NCBI RefSeq assembly: GCF_002135375.1
Contig: NZ_NEGH01000001.1
Span: 450,454-514,453 of the forward strand
DNA from: Acinetobacter sp. ANC 4558
GTDB taxonomy: Bacteria; Pseudomonadota; Gammaproteobacteria; Pseudomonadales; Moraxellaceae
DNA length: 64,000 nt
Direction: 5' to 3'
Shown here: one piece after another, positions 20,024-29,587 of the stretch
Numbering within the stretch: the stretch's first letter is position 1
How the letters are laid out: every line of letters begins with the position of its first letter
Translations under genes and position numbers: made by a program
The notes under the pieces: model-generated
The model's database searches: none
What the model was told of the DNA's origin: nothing
What the model saw: only the letters and a program-made list of their open reading frames with translations

Positions 20024-20725
20024 TTATAATTCATCAATTTGTAATGCAATATTATTCAGTTGATACACACTCAGAATTTCAATTTCTTTAAATGAAATTT
20101 TTAGAATTCCAAGTTTTTCAAACTTTTGTAATTCTTGATTAATGGTTTGTCTAGAACAGATTAACATTTGAGCTAATTGTTCTTGAGATAACCGAATAAT
20201 ATTATTTTCAATTTCAATATGATTTCCATATCCATTTAAAATAAAAACCAAGCGTTGAGCTAAGCGTTGAGAGAGTTTATACGTTTGTATGGCAATTAAT
20301 TCAGAGAATGCAACACGAAGCTTTTGTGAAGTGAGCTGAGCAATATGAAACCAGAACTGAGGATGAGTGATAAGCAGTTGCTCTAAATCTTTCGCATGCA
20401 CATGTAAGACTAAAGATTTTTGTACGGTAATTGCATCATGTGAACGGGGTTGTTGATCAACTAAAGAAATTTCTCCAAACCACATAATTGGGCTTGCAAA
20501 TGCGACAACAGCTTCTCGACCTTCAGTATTACTATTACTTAAGCGAATGGAACCATCTAAAACTGCATAAATGCCATCAAAGTGGTCACCTGAATAGAAA
20601 ACAGTCTGTTCTTTGTCTAAGGATAATAAGCGAGACTTTTCCAATATAAACTGTTGAAATATTGGAGGTAATGAACTATACCAAAAATTATTATTTAATT
20701 TATCAACATGTATTTGATTCAGCAA
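20024..20725 (-). CDS. Crp/Fnr-family transcription regulator
   Basis: This 233-residue protein has an N-terminal cyclic-nucleotide-binding-like beta-barrel (about 20-140), a dimerisation helix and a C-terminal winged helix (RLSQEQLAQMLICSRQTINQEL, roughly 175-197). The N-terminal Cys cluster of Fnr is absent, and the cAMP-contact pattern of Crp is not clear, so the effector is unknown. It starts about 105 bases from the divergent Mpo1-like gene, whose promoter it may control. Homologous small regulators are often autoregulated. Confidence 0.85.
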   Translation of the reverse strand: MLNQIHVDKLNNNFWYSSLPPIFQQFILEKSRLLSLDKEQTVFYSGDHFDGIYAVLDGSIRLSNSNTEGREAVVAFASPIMWFGEISLVDQQPRSHDAITVQKSLVLHVHAKDLEQLLITHPQFWFHIAQLTSQKLRVAFSELIAIQTYKLSQRLAQRLVFILNGYGNHIEIENNIIRLSQEQLAQMLICSRQTINQELQKFEKLGILKISFKEIEILSVYQLNNIALQIDEL

Positions 20726-20830
20726 GATAATATCCTTTATTTCGGTGTCACATCACTTGTCGGATTAACGACAACTTATTGTGATCATCCCTTGTATATT
20801 AATAGTATAAAAATGATGGGGAAGGATGCA

Positions 20831-21370
20831 ATGACCAGATTGGAAAAGTTACTCAGTCAATATGCCGCTTATCATCTAGATAAGAGGAATGTGGCTACAC
20901 ATTTTGTTGGTATTCCTTTAATTGTGTTTTCAATTATATGTTTAACAGCAAAAGCAGATTTTATTATTTCTGGATATTCTGTGACATTCGCTTTAATTTT
21001 GATGGTACTTAGTACTTTATATTATTTAAGCTTAGATCTATTTTTTGGATTATTAATTGGCATTTTATTTGTGTTGGTTTACCCACTTGCAATTAGAATT
21101 GCTGATATGAGCATTACGTATTGGTTAGTGGGGAGTATTTTAATTTTTATAGTTGGATGGATCTTTCAGTTTATTGGGCATTTTTATGAGAAAAAGAAAC
21201 CAGCTTTTACAGATGATATTATTGGATTAATTATTGGACCATTATTTGTGATGGCGGAGTTTATTTTCGCGATAGGACTAAGAAAAGAGCTTCAACGTAC
21301 AGTATTTATGGAAGCGCAAAAACTTAGATTAGAAATGGATCATTCATCAGCCAATGTCGAGTCCTCCTAA
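20831..21370 (+). CDS. Mpo1-like (DUF962) integral membrane protein
   Basis: The start at 20831 follows GGGGAAGGA by 5-6 bases and gives 179 residues; the frame could be extended upstream to 20708 only by running into the divergent regulator. The N-terminus LLSQYAAYHLDKRNVATHFVGIP fits the DUF962/YGL010w family, with the conserved His-containing motif and four or more transmembrane segments. The yeast homologue Mpo1 is an iron-dependent dioxygenase acting on 2-hydroxy fatty acids. The bacterial role is inferred to be similar. It diverges from a Crp/Fnr regulator. Confidence 0.8.
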   Translation: MTRLEKLLSQYAAYHLDKRNVATHFVGIPLIVFSIICLTAKADFIISGYSVTFALILMVLSTLYYLSLDLFFGLLIGILFVLVYPLAIRIADMSITYWLVGSILIFIVGWIFQFIGHFYEKKKPAFTDDIIGLIIGPLFVMAEFIFAIGLRKELQRTVFMEAQKLRLEMDHSSANVESS

Positions 21371-21875
21371 TTTTAATGCTTTATATAAAATTAGAGAAGA
21401 TTGCTTTTAAACTAAAAGAAGGGATTTATGGTGTTTTATAACTCTCTTTTTTTGTTTTGCACTCCATTCTATCAATTACATTCTAGTAGTTAAGTGAATT
21501 GATACATGATTTATAAACATTAGAATTTGATATATGCTGATTGTGAGAGGGACGTAATTTTATCATTAAGGATGAATTTTGGGTCGATTTTTAAAGATAT
21601 TTTCTAAATTTTGTAAAACTGTCTGAAATACATGTAACGTCTTTGAAAGAAATTAAGATGTTTTATGTCTTTAATTTATTGTTTTATCACTAAATCTTAG
21701 ATGACTTATAGAGTTGTTTTTTAAAATCCATAGATTTAGTCGACTTTCTAAATATTCGCCCTTTAAAAATATTATAATGCCCATATTGTTAGTAAAGCGT
21801 ATCAGAAAAGCTTGGTCAAGATTAAGCAATTGATGACGAATTTTTAGTTCTTTTTTTGAGATTAGATTAATTTTT
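21371..21875. other. Long intergenic region before fxsA
   Basis: No gene is supported here. An imperfect stem followed by seven T (about 21413-21456) may end the Mpo1-like transcript. The rest is A/T-rich; the right part must contain the fxsA promoter. An antisense frame covering 21671-21958 is mostly a shadow of fxsA. Confidence 0.5.
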
Positions 21876-22439
21876 ATGAAATTATTTCTTATTATATTCG
21901 TAGGCTTAATCCTTGAAATACTTGTTTGGATCGGTGTTGGGGATTTAGTTGGAAGCATGTGGTATGTTTTCTTCTGGTTTATTGCTGCTTTTTTTATCGG
22001 TTTAAGTATGGTTCGTAAATATGCAGTTGGTGTAATGCCTCAAATGCAGCAAATGCAGATGGGGCAAATGGGGGGGAACCCAGCATTAGCTAATAATTTA
22101 CCTAAGATTATTGCTGGTATCTTGTTGATGATTCCAGGATTAATTACAGATGTATTAGCGGTATTAATTTTGATTCCAGGCGTGCAGAACCTATTTAAGA
22201 ATGTCATGATGAATATGATGATGAAGCGTCAGCAAGACATGATGAGTAAAATGATGGGTGATATGAATGGTATGGGTGGTGCTCAAGGGCAAAACCCATT
22301 TGCAGACATGATGCGTCAAATGCAAGAGATGCAAGCTCAGCAAAATGGTCGTGGTGATTCTAGTGTGATTGATGGGGAAGCACGTGAAATTACACCTGAT
22401 GCTAAAAAGATTGAAATGAAAGATATCAATCCTAAGTAA
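21876..22439 (+). CDS. fxsA: FxsA-family membrane protein with Met-rich C-terminus
   Basis: This 187-residue protein begins with the FxsA fold: a short first membrane segment, then GDLVGSMWYVFFWFIAAFFIG, and later a GLITDVLAVLILIPG segment. E. coli FxsA (SuzF) affects F-exclusion of phage T7; its molecular role is unclear. The cytoplasmic-side loop and tail here are unusually methionine-rich (MPQMQQMQMGQMGG; NMMMKRQQDMMSKMMGDM). The final tail (VIDGEAREI) is hydrophilic and conserved in many FxsA proteins. It is monocistronic. Confidence 0.88.
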   Translation: MKLFLIIFVGLILEILVWIGVGDLVGSMWYVFFWFIAAFFIGLSMVRKYAVGVMPQMQQMQMGQMGGNPALANNLPKIIAGILLMIPGLITDVLAVLILIPGVQNLFKNVMMNMMMKRQQDMMSKMMGDMNGMGGAQGQNPFADMMRQMQEMQAQQNGRGDSSVIDGEAREITPDAKKIEMKDINPK

Positions 22440-22446
22440 AAATATA

Positions 22447-22477
22447 AAAAGCTGAACAAATGTTCAGCTTTTTTTTT
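22447..22477 (+). terminator. Terminator after fxsA
   Basis: AAAAAGCTGAACA and TGTTCAGCTTTTT arms and a 9-base T-run follow the fxsA stop. Confidence 0.93.
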
Positions 22478-22542
22478 GAAAAAAATAAAAAATATAAATA
22501 GTTAAGTTTATAATTCATCATCTTTTTAAACTCGATGAACTG

Positions 22543-23172
22543 ATGTCATTACTTTTCACCATTTGTCTTCTGCATTTTGTCGCACAATTGAGTCCAGGCC
22601 CTGATGTTTTACTTATCGCAAAAAGCTCAGCATCAACCTCTAAATTAAATACTTTTAAAATTATTTTAGGTATTTCAATGGGGATTGTCGTTTGGGTCAT
22701 ACTCACGTTGTCTGGATTTACCTTGTTGATTGATGAGTTTCCATGGATTCAGCAAGTATTGATGTTAGTCGGTGGATTTTTCTTGGCAAAAATGGGGTGG
22801 GGAATGTTGAGTTTTGGTTTGAAAACACTCAACAAAGATTTTAGTTTAGAATCTAATGAACAACTTAACAGTCAAAATTATTTTTTATTAGGGTTATTTA
22901 CGAACTTAGCGAATCCGAAAACCCTTATTTATTTTAGTAGTGTGTTCTCTTTGGCCCTGACGGCATCGGCATCGACTGAAATAAAAACATATTTGGCTAT
23001 TATTATTCCTATACAGACGCTTTTTGTTTTTACTTTATTCATGTTCATCATGTCATTGCCAGTAATGAAGAAGCTATATGTAAAATCTGGCAGTTATATT
23101 GATATTTTATCAGGAGCATTATTCTTAATATTTGCAATATGGTTGTGGCTAGATGCATTAAACATTATTTAG
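22543..23172 (+). CDS. LysE/RhtB-family amino-acid exporter
   Basis: This 209-residue inner-membrane protein has the family signature near the N-terminus (QLSPGPDVLLIA, about 16-27) and six predicted membrane segments. The segment FTNLANPKTLIYF is the second family signature. LysE/RhtB proteins export amino acids such as homoserine, threonine or lysine; the substrate cannot be read. No strong ribosome site was found before the start. It is apparently a single gene. Confidence 0.9.
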   Translation: MSLLFTICLLHFVAQLSPGPDVLLIAKSSASTSKLNTFKIILGISMGIVVWVILTLSGFTLLIDEFPWIQQVLMLVGGFFLAKMGWGMLSFGLKTLNKDFSLESNEQLNSQNYFLLGLFTNLANPKTLIYFSSVFSLALTASASTEIKTYLAIIIPIQTLFVFTLFMFIMSLPVMKKLYVKSGSYIDILSGALFLIFAIWLWLDALNII

Positions 23173-23353
23173 TGTCTGGCGAGGGTGAGATTTGTATGTC
23201 CTCTTTTAATGTGAAAGGTGGAGAAAGATCTTTCTGTGGTGTTCGTTGATAAGTATTCGGTTTAAGTGACGTTTCAGTATTTTCTGATCCTTGATATTGA
23301 CGACTTCGGTTGGCTCTTTCCCTTAAGCCGCCTTTTTTGATTAATTGAGTCAT
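23165..23353 (-). CDS. Possible small basic protein (62 aa)
   Basis: The frame overlaps the 3' end of the LysE-type gene by 8 bases. It encodes a basic, Pro/Ser/Thr-rich and presumably unstructured 62-residue protein (MTQLIKKGGLRERANRSRQY). A GAG lies about 7 bases upstream. It is supported only by the length of the frame in an otherwise empty stretch and by its natural-looking composition. I do not recognise it. Confidence 0.4.
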   Translation of the reverse strand: MTQLIKKGGLRERANRSRQYQGSENTETSLKPNTYQRTPQKDLSPPFTLKEDIQISPSPDTK

Positions 23354-23583
23354 GTTTTACTCTAAATTGATTTAGCTCATAATTTTAGCTTAAATTGAAC
23401 TATAATGAATGAAAAATTAGGATTAAAATAATCATAGAAGATTTCAAACTCATTTACTACATAGTTTGATGGTATGAAGGTTGAATTTTATTTTTTCTGT
23501 ATTACTATATAATGAAACTATTCATGTTATTTATAAAAATAGTTACACAGTCGAAATAATAATTATGATATTGGGAGGGTATT

Positions 23584-23829
23584 ATGCTTTATCGTCAGTA
23601 TCGATGTGGTTGTTGTAATAGTGTTGTTGCATCTTATGAAAAAGAATGTCCAAGATGTGGTTCACACCATATTAAAAGTCCTTATGGTTTTTGGATTTTA
23701 TGTTTTTTAGTGTGCTTTTCATTTATTGTCATTTTTAAACTGATACATTTTTACAAAAATGAATCTTATGTGGAAAGTACAATAAGTGATGAAAATATTA
23801 TAAAAAATATTACGCAGAGTAAAAAATAG
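23584..23829 (+). CDS. Small zinc-ribbon membrane protein (81 aa)
   Basis: The first 28 residues hold two CxxC knuckles (CGCC and CPRC), a rubredoxin-like zinc ribbon. A single transmembrane segment follows (about 37-56) and then a short hydrophilic tail. GGGAGG sits 7 bases before the ATG, a strong ribosome site. The topology suggests a cytoplasmic zinc ribbon anchored in the inner membrane. The family is not recognised. It converges on metK and is otherwise isolated. Confidence 0.75.
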   Translation: MLYRQYRCGCCNSVVASYEKECPRCGSHHIKSPYGFWILCFLVCFSFIVIFKLIHFYKNESYVESTISDENIIKNITQSKK

Positions 23830-23834
23830 TCAAT

Positions 23835-23863
23835 TAAAAAGCCCACATGGCGTGAGCTTTTTC
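23835..23863. terminator. Bidirectional terminator between the zinc-ribbon gene and metK
   Basis: AAAAAGC...GCTTTTT flanks an inner CAC/GTG stem with one mismatch, between two converging stops at 23829 and 23881. Confidence 0.7.
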
Positions 23864-23880
23864 ATATCACTAAAAGTAAC

Positions 23881-25047
23881 TTAAAGACCTGCAGAGGCTT
23901 TAAGCGCTTCTACTTTATCTGTTTTTTCCCACGTAAAGGCAGTATCAGAACCATCTCGACCAAAATGACCATAAGCTGCAGTTTGCTTGTACATGGGTTG
24001 AATTAGATCAAGCATACGTGTAATACCGTATGGACGTAAGTCAAAATGCTCGCGCACCAACTGAATAATTAAGTCGTCAGAGATTTTTGCTGTATTAAAG
24101 GTATTGATAGAAATAGAGGTTGGTTCTGCAACGCCAATAGCATAGGATACCTGAATTTCACATTTATCTGCTAATCCAGCAGCAACAATATTCTTGGCAA
24201 CATAACGCCCAGCATAGGCAGCAGAACGGTCAACTTTAGATGGGTCTTTACCTGAGAAAGCACCGCCACCATGACGCGCCATACCGCCATACGTATCAAC
24301 AATAATTTTACGACCCGTTAAACCACAGTCACCAACTGGTCCACCAATCACAAATAAACCTGTTGGGTTAATATGAAATTTAGTTTCTGGATGGAACATT
24401 TCAACTGGGATGATTTTTTTGACAATTTCTTCAATAACAGCTTCTTTTAAGTCTGCTTGAGAAATTTCAGGGTCATGTTGTGTGGAAAGTACAACAGCAT
24501 CCAAACGAACAGGTTTACCATTTTCATAAGCAAACGTAACTTGGCTTTTTGCATCTGGACGTAACCAAGCTAAAGTACCATTTCTGCGTAATTCTGCTTG
24601 TTTTTCCATTAAGCGATGAGCATATGAAATTGGTGCAGGCATAAGCACTTCAGTTTCACGGCTTGCATAGCCGAACATTAAACCTTGATCTCCAGCGCCT
24701 TGATCTTCAGGCTTTTGGCGATCTACACCTTGTGCAATTTCAGGAGATTGTTTACCAATCATGTTGATGACTGCACAAGTTGAACCATCAAATCCTAAGT
24801 CTGAATGATGATAACCAATTCCATTTACGGTTTGACGCACAATGGCTTCGAAGTCAACATTCGCAGTTGTTGTAATTTCACCAGCAAGTACAACTGCACC
24901 AGTTTTTACAAGCGTTTCACATGCTACACGTGCATATGGGTCTTCTTTTAAGATTGCATCCAAAATGGCATCACTAATTTGATCGGCCATTTTATCTGGA
25001 TGGCCTTCGCTTACAGATTCTGAAGTAAATACAGCGTACTCGCGCAT
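23881..25047 (-). CDS. metK: S-adenosylmethionine synthetase MetK
   Basis: This 388-residue enzyme makes S-adenosylmethionine from methionine and ATP. It has the opening [14 protein letters not shown] with the ATP-contacting His, [28 protein letters not shown] and DRSAAYAGR segments. The start at 25047 is chosen because AGGA lies 6 bases upstream (minus strand); the longer frame adds eight residues. It is cytoplasmic, a homotetramer in known members. It is not clustered with other methionine genes here; metZ lies 23 kb away. No SAM riboswitch is apparent in its leader. Confidence 0.97.
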   Translation of the reverse strand: MREYAVFTSESVSEGHPDKMADQISDAILDAILKEDPYARVACETLVKTGAVVLAGEITTTANVDFEAIVRQTVNGIGYHHSDLGFDGSTCAVINMIGKQSPEIAQGVDRQKPEDQGAGDQGLMFGYASRETEVLMPAPISYAHRLMEKQAELRRNGTLAWLRPDAKSQVTFAYENGKPVRLDAVVLSTQHDPEISQADLKEAVIEEIVKKIIPVEMFHPETKFHINPTGLFVIGGPVGDCGLTGRKIIVDTYGGMARHGGGAFSGKDPSKVDRSAAYAGRYVAKNIVAAGLADKCEIQVSYAIGVAEPTSISINTFNTAKISDDLIIQLVREHFDLRPYGITRMLDLIQPMYKQTAAYGHFGRDGSDTAFTWEKTDKVEALKASAGL

Positions 25048-25518
25048 AAGTCCTATCACAGTAAAATTCATAGACGCGTTATGTTACATCGACTTTAATA
25101 TTAGAGCCAGCCAATATGAGTTGATTTGGGTGATTTTATTTCAATTTTAGAACGTTTTAATTGATATGAACATCTGAAAAATTGATAAGTAGATCATAAA
25201 TTGTAAATATAATTAGGTTAAATTAGTTGTTTTTAGGCAAAGTGGCTGAATGCGACTTAATACATCGTCATAAGTACGGTAGCGTATAAATATGAGGGAA
25301 AGTGAGTTAATAATTATGCACACTTTGTTGTTAATTTGTACTAAATGAAAACAGTATGCATAGATAGATCAAAATTAGATTCATGTTTGTGGTGAAATAA
25401 TCATGAAATATTAATTTCAAGTCTTTACCCCATTCGATTTTTTTACGACAATACACATTCGTTTTGAATTTCTATTCATCCGCTTCATACTTTCAACAAA
25501 TTTATTGGACTTAGATTT
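25048..25518. other. Divergent promoter region between metK and tkt
   Basis: This 471-bp stretch has no supported gene. It must contain promoters for metK (minus) and tkt (plus). It is A/T-rich with scattered short inverted repeats, for example TGAAATATTAATTTCA near 25402-25417, but no structure resembling a known SAM riboswitch. Confidence 0.5.
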
Positions 25519-27507
25519 ATGACAACCCCGCTTAATGAACGTCGTATTGCAAATGCAATTCGTGTGTTGGCAATGGATGCTGTGCAAAAAGCAAACTCAG
25601 GTCATCCAGGTGCACCAATGGGGATGGCAGACATCGCTGAAGTTGTTTGGCGCGAATTTTTAAATCACAACCCAAAAAATCCACAATGGGCGAACCGAGA
25701 TCGTTTTGTTTTGTCAAATGGTCATGGTTCTATGTTGCAATATGCTTTATTGCATTTGACCGGTTATGATTTATCAATTGAAGATTTAAAATCTTTCCGT
25801 CAATTGCATTCAAAAACACCTGGTCATCCAGAATTAGGTTATGCACCAGGAATTGAAACAACAACTGGTCCATTAGGTCAAGGTATTGCAAATGCTGTGG
25901 GTTTTGCATTGGCTGAAAAAACATTGGCAGCTCAATTCAATAAAGATGACTTTAAAGTTGTTGACCACTTTACATACTGTTTCTTAGGTGACGGTTGTTT
26001 AATGGAAGGTATTTCTCACGAAGTGTGTTCGTTGGCTGGAACTTTAGGCTTAGGTAAGCTTGTTGTTTATTATGATGATAATGGAATTTCAATCGATGGT
26101 GAGGTAGAAGGTTGGTTCTCTGAGGATATAGAGCAACGTTTCCATGCTTATGGTTGGCATGTGCTAAAAGTCGATGGACATGATGCTGATGCGATTCGTA
26201 AGGCAACGATTGTAGCGCAAGCAGAAACTACAAAACCAACAATTATTATTTGTAAGACTGTCATCGGTTTAGGTTCTCCAAATAAACAAGGTAAAGAAGA
26301 TAGTCATGGTGCACCTTTAGGTCATGATGAAATTTCATTGACACGTAAGGCATTAGGTTGGGCGGAAGAAGCATTCGATATTCCAAATGATGTCTATGCG
26401 GCATGGGATGCAAAAGTCAAAGGTGCGCAAAGTGAAGCAGCTTGGGATGAAGTGTTTGCAAAATATGCTGAAAAATACCCGACTGAAGCAGTTGAACTTA
26501 ATCGTCGTATATCTGGCGATTTGCCTGAAGAATTCATCGCTCAAGCAGATGCTTATATTGCTGAAGTGAATTTAAAAGCTGAAACAATTGCAACACGTAA
26601 AGCCAGCCAACAAGCAATTCAGGCATTTGCACCATTATTACCTGAAATTCTAGGTGGCTCTGCTGACTTAGCGAGTTCTAACCTCACTTTATGGAAGGGT
26701 GCACAAGGTATACAAAATGATCCAGCTGGAAATTATGTATACTATGGTGTCCGTGAGTTTGGCATGACTGCAATTGCGAATGGGGTTGCTTTACATGGCG
26801 GTTTCATTCCATATGTTGCAACTTTCCTTATGTTTATGGAATATGCACGTAATGCAGTTCGTATGTCTGCACTGATGAAACAACGTGTCATTCATGTATA
26901 TACACATGATTCTATTGGTTTGGGAGAAGATGGTCCTACACATCAACCCGTAGAGCAGATTGCATCTTTACGCGGCACACCGAATCTAAACACATGGCGT
27001 CCGTGTGACACGGTTGAAGCGACAATTTCGTGGAAGTCCGCACTTAAACGCGCTGATGGTCCAAGTGCATTAATTTTCTCTCGTCAAAATCTACCATTCC
27101 AAATTCGTACGCAAGCACAAATTGAAAATGTTGAAAAAGGTGGCTACATTCTTGCACCAGAAGTGGGTGAGCTTAAAGCGATTATTATTGCAACGGGTTC
27201 AGAAGTTTCATTGGCGATAGAAGCATATGCACAGCTTGAAGGTGTACGTGTTGTTTCAATGCCATGTGCTGAAGAGTTTATGAAGCAAGATATTTCATAT
27301 CGTGAAACAGTATTACCTGCTGCAATTCGTGCACGTGTTGCAGTAGAAGCTGCACATGTAGACTATTGGTGGAAGTTTGTTGGATTAGATGGTCGTGTAA
27401 TTGGCATGACAACCTATGGTGAATCAGCACCAGCGAAAGATTTATTTCAACATTTTGGAATTACCACTGAGGCAGTTGTTGCCGCGGTTAAAGAAGTAAT
27501 CGCTTAA
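25519..27507 (+). CDS. tkt: Transketolase
   Basis: This 662-residue thiamine-diphosphate enzyme transfers two-carbon ketol units in the non-oxidative pentose phosphate path. It shows the N-terminal [13 protein letters not shown], the ThDP/Mg motif GDGCLMEG with downstream NGISIDG, and the pyrimidine-domain [14 protein letters not shown] containing active-site histidine. Length is normal. GGA precedes the ATG by 8 bases. In Acinetobacter tkt commonly neighbours metK in this divergent arrangement. It ends at a strong terminator. Confidence 0.97.
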   Translation: MTTPLNERRIANAIRVLAMDAVQKANSGHPGAPMGMADIAEVVWREFLNHNPKNPQWANRDRFVLSNGHGSMLQYALLHLTGYDLSIEDLKSFRQLHSKTPGHPELGYAPGIETTTGPLGQGIANAVGFALAEKTLAAQFNKDDFKVVDHFTYCFLGDGCLMEGISHEVCSLAGTLGLGKLVVYYDDNGISIDGEVEGWFSEDIEQRFHAYGWHVLKVDGHDADAIRKATIVAQAETTKPTIIICKTVIGLGSPNKQGKEDSHGAPLGHDEISLTRKALGWAEEAFDIPNDVYAAWDAKVKGAQSEAAWDEVFAKYAEKYPTEAVELNRRISGDLPEEFIAQADAYIAEVNLKAETIATRKASQQAIQAFAPLLPEILGGSADLASSNLTLWKGAQGIQNDPAGNYVYYGVREFGMTAIANGVALHGGFIPYVATFLMFMEYARNAVRMSALMKQRVIHVYTHDSIGLGEDGPTHQPVEQIASLRGTPNLNTWRPCDTVEATISWKSALKRADGPSALIFSRQNLPFQIRTQAQIENVEKGGYILAPEVGELKAIIIATGSEVSLAIEAYAQLEGVRVVSMPCAEEFMKQDISYRETVLPAAIRARVAVEAAHVDYWWKFVGLDGRVIGMTTYGESAPAKDLFQHFGITTEAVVAAVKEVIA

Positions 27508-27520
27508 TGATTTAAATGAT

Positions 27521-27556
27521 AAAAAACGCTCCTTAAATGAGGGGCGTTTTTGTTTT
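27521..27556 (+). terminator. Terminator after tkt
   Basis: AAAAACGCTCC and GGGGCGTTTTT form an 11-bp stem (one wobble) followed by T-rich sequence, directly past the tkt stop. Confidence 0.92.
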
Positions 27557-27735
27557 ATATCACGGTTATGCAGTATGAAATTTAGTTTGAATAAAATAAA
27601 TAAGATGGAATTTAAAGCGAGAAGAAATATTTATTTAGAATGCTTTGTTTTAAGTTATAGTAAATGCGTATATAGTGTGCCAATTTATACAATATTCATT
27701 TAAATCGTAAAAAATTAAGATGAATTGAGGTTGTT

Positions 27736-27951
27736 ATGAGTTTATATGATCAAATTAATGATGAAGTTATTTTAATGGATTCAGGTGAGCAAAAGTGGAT
27801 TGGTCAAGATTTGCCATTAAATAGTATGGTTGCTGTGGAGCTTATGCTTCAAGAGTTGCAAGACGTAAAAATGATTAAGATTAGACGTAAAAATCATGAA
27901 AAGAATACGGGCTTAAAATTAATCGATCGAATTTTAATTGAGAAACTCTAA
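27736..27951 (+). CDS. Small hypothetical protein (71 aa)
   Basis: I do not recognise this protein. It is 71 residues, with an acidic N-terminal half and a basic C-terminal half (KIRRKNHEKNTGLK), no signal peptide and no membrane segment. GAGG lies 6 bases before the ATG. It converges on the BLUF gene, and its stop falls inside a perfect hairpin shared as terminator. It borders a pocket of short unknown genes. Confidence 0.65.
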   Translation: MSLYDQINDEVILMDSGEQKWIGQDLPLNSMVAVELMLQELQDVKMIKIRRKNHEKNTGLKLIDRILIEKL

Positions 27952-27966
27952 ATTTTAGAGTTTCTC
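27940..27966. terminator. Bidirectional hairpin between the 71-aa gene and the BLUF gene
   Basis: GAGAAACTCTAAA and its exact complement form a perfect palindrome over 27 bases, including the stop codon of the 71-aa gene, between two converging genes. Confidence 0.75.
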
Positions 27967-27974
27967 CTTTTAGC

Positions 27975-28445
27975 TTAAAAGTAATGTGAATAATTACGAC
28001 TTTTTAGTGTATTACTGTTTAAATCTAAATTTCCTTCACTTTCAATATATAAAATATCAATTAATCGCTCTAAATTCTGAGGCGTTAAATGATTAAGATC
28101 AAAAATATCTAAATTTAGATCACTGAGTAATGACTTGACAGGGCTTAAGTGTTCAACATATTTCATGGTCCAGTTATTAAATTTAATATTTTGAATCGGA
28201 TTGATTTTTAAAAGTGTAAGGTCATGATGACGACTATCTTTTGAAATGTTTTTATATAAGTTTCTAACGGCTTCATCATTGCCTTCTAAACATTGAAAAA
28301 AATAGCCATCTGCATAGTATAAAACCCCATAAATATCATTTTTTTCATTAAATCTACGTGCAGTAACTAAAATGTCTCGAATATCTTCAATAAGAGTGAA
28401 TTCTGTTGGAGAATATCGACTACTGTAGCAGAGCTGAATTAGCAT
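27975..28445 (-). CDS. blsA: BLUF-domain blue-light photoreceptor (BlsA-like)
   Basis: This 156-residue protein is a stand-alone BLUF flavin photoreceptor. The key residues of the flavin pocket are visible: Tyr7 (LCYSS), Asn33 (RRFN), Gln51 (FFQCLEG), and Trp92/Met94 (NNWTM). Length equals Acinetobacter baumannii BlsA, which binds FAD, senses blue light and temperature, and alters motility, biofilm and iron genes by binding transcription regulators. The ~55-residue C-terminal part has no output enzyme. Its start follows an unknown 89-aa gene by 47 bases in the same direction, a possible partner. Confidence 0.92.
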   Translation of the reverse strand: MLIQLCYSSRYSPTEFTLIEDIRDILVTARRFNEKNDIYGVLYYADGYFFQCLEGNDEAVRNLYKNISKDSRHHDLTLLKINPIQNIKFNNWTMKYVEHLSPVKSLLSDLNLDIFDLNHLTPQNLERLIDILYIESEGNLDLNSNTLKSRNYSHYF

Positions 28446-28492
28446 AATGATCCCTGATTAATTTTTTCCCGTTGAATTGTTATCTAGTAAAA

Positions 28493-28762
28493 TTAATGAA
28501 TCAAGTTGTTTGTGCACCATGTGATGAAGTCTGATTTATGTAGAAAATTAGGCACGGAATTAAGATCTAAGCTCATTATTCCACCATGGTATTTGATCTG
28601 TAAAAAATTTTCATCACAAATATTAATTTCAGAACCTCGATCATTGTGATAAACGGAAATAAATGTTCGAATTCGATCAAAATTGGTCTTTGATAAGATT
28701 TCTGGATATTCTGCAATGAAATTATATATCTGTTCGAGTTCGATTAATTTGATAGCGTTCAT
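28493..28762 (-). CDS. Hypothetical protein upstream of the BLUF gene (89 aa)
   Basis: I do not recognise this 89-residue protein. It has no signal peptide or membrane segment; the N-terminal half looks helical, the C-terminal half mixed, with Trp and Cys near the end (FITWCTNN). AGGTG lies 7 bases before the ATG. It is co-directional with, and 47 bases ahead of, the BLUF gene, so the pair probably shares a transcript. That makes it a candidate partner or target of the photoreceptor, which is inference from position only. Confidence 0.68.
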   Translation of the reverse strand: MNAIKLIELEQIYNFIAEYPEILSKTNFDRIRTFISVYHNDRGSEINICDENFLQIKYHGGIMSLDLNSVPNFLHKSDFITWCTNNLIH

Positions 28763-29126
28763 TATTTCACCTCGTTTTTTATGTCATTGTTTTAATGAAA
28801 ATTATACTTTTTATTTTTAAAAAAAAGAGGAAGTTTCTTACACTTGTATATTAAATAATCTATATCAATATAAGTAATTGATTTAAATTTAAAAATAAAA
28901 AAATAAAAAATTGAACTAAATTAATAAAGTTTTTTTTTATTAATAAAAACAATATATTATATTTTTTTCAATAGATTTGATCGAGTTGTCTTTTTTTTTA
29001 AAATTATTAGCTTTTACGATATAATTGTGTAGAAATGTAATATTGTCTACAAAATGTAATATGTTTAATTTTAACATTAAAAGTATTATATTAGATTTTA
29101 AGTAAGTTTTAAGGTGCATTTAAGTT
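28763..29126. other. Extremely AT-rich divergent region
   Basis: This 364-bp stretch between two divergent unknown genes consists largely of A/T, including several runs of 7-9 T. No gene is present. It must hold promoters for the 89-aa/BLUF pair and the 118-aa gene. Such composition is typical of DNA bound by H-NS-like silencers. Confidence 0.55.
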
Positions 29127-29483
29127 ATGTTGAGTATAGTTGAAAAGTTATTACCTAAAAAAAAATTAAATCATGAACAAAATTTTTTAGACGAAAATAA
29201 TATTCAATATGACAAGGTACGTGGTTATATTGTTGATGGAATTGTGTTGAATGAATTATCTGATCGTCTTCAGTATTTATCAAATAGAAAAATGTATAAA
29301 TTTGATAATTTAAAGGACTTATATTTTAATGCAATGATTATTAATGAAAAAATTGATTTAGATATTGCAAATCAAAGATTTGTGCAGAATTTAGGGAATA
29401 CCGAAGAAAATTTAAAAGAATTTAAAGAGATCGTAAAAAAATTAAATAATTATTACCGTCAATTTTTAAGAGATAAACCTTAA
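29127..29483 (+). CDS. Hypothetical protein (118 aa)
   Basis: I do not recognise this protein. It is 118 residues, Lys- and Asn-rich, probably mostly helical, with no signal peptide or membrane segment. AGGTG stands about 12 bases before the ATG. Codon use is strongly A/T-shifted even for this genome. It diverges from the 89-aa/BLUF pair and precedes mfd by 104 bases without evident coupling. Confidence 0.65.
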   Translation: MLSIVEKLLPKKKLNHEQNFLDENNIQYDKVRGYIVDGIVLNELSDRLQYLSNRKMYKFDNLKDLYFNAMIINEKIDLDIANQRFVQNLGNTEENLKEFKEIVKKLNNYYRQFLRDKP

Positions 29484-29587
29484 ATTTACATGAATTTTAT
29501 AATAATATATGGTTAAAAAATTACACGTGCTTTAATACGCATCATGATACTATTCAGGAATGTAATTTAGACTTTAAAGCTCAATCA

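Noticed and set aside
21671..21958. 95-aa minus-strand frame before fxsA
   Set aside because: Its first third is antisense to fxsA and the rest is AT-rich; no ribosome site was found.
25048..25518. SAM riboswitch before metK
   Set aside because: No conserved riboswitch core or paired helices could be traced in the metK leader.
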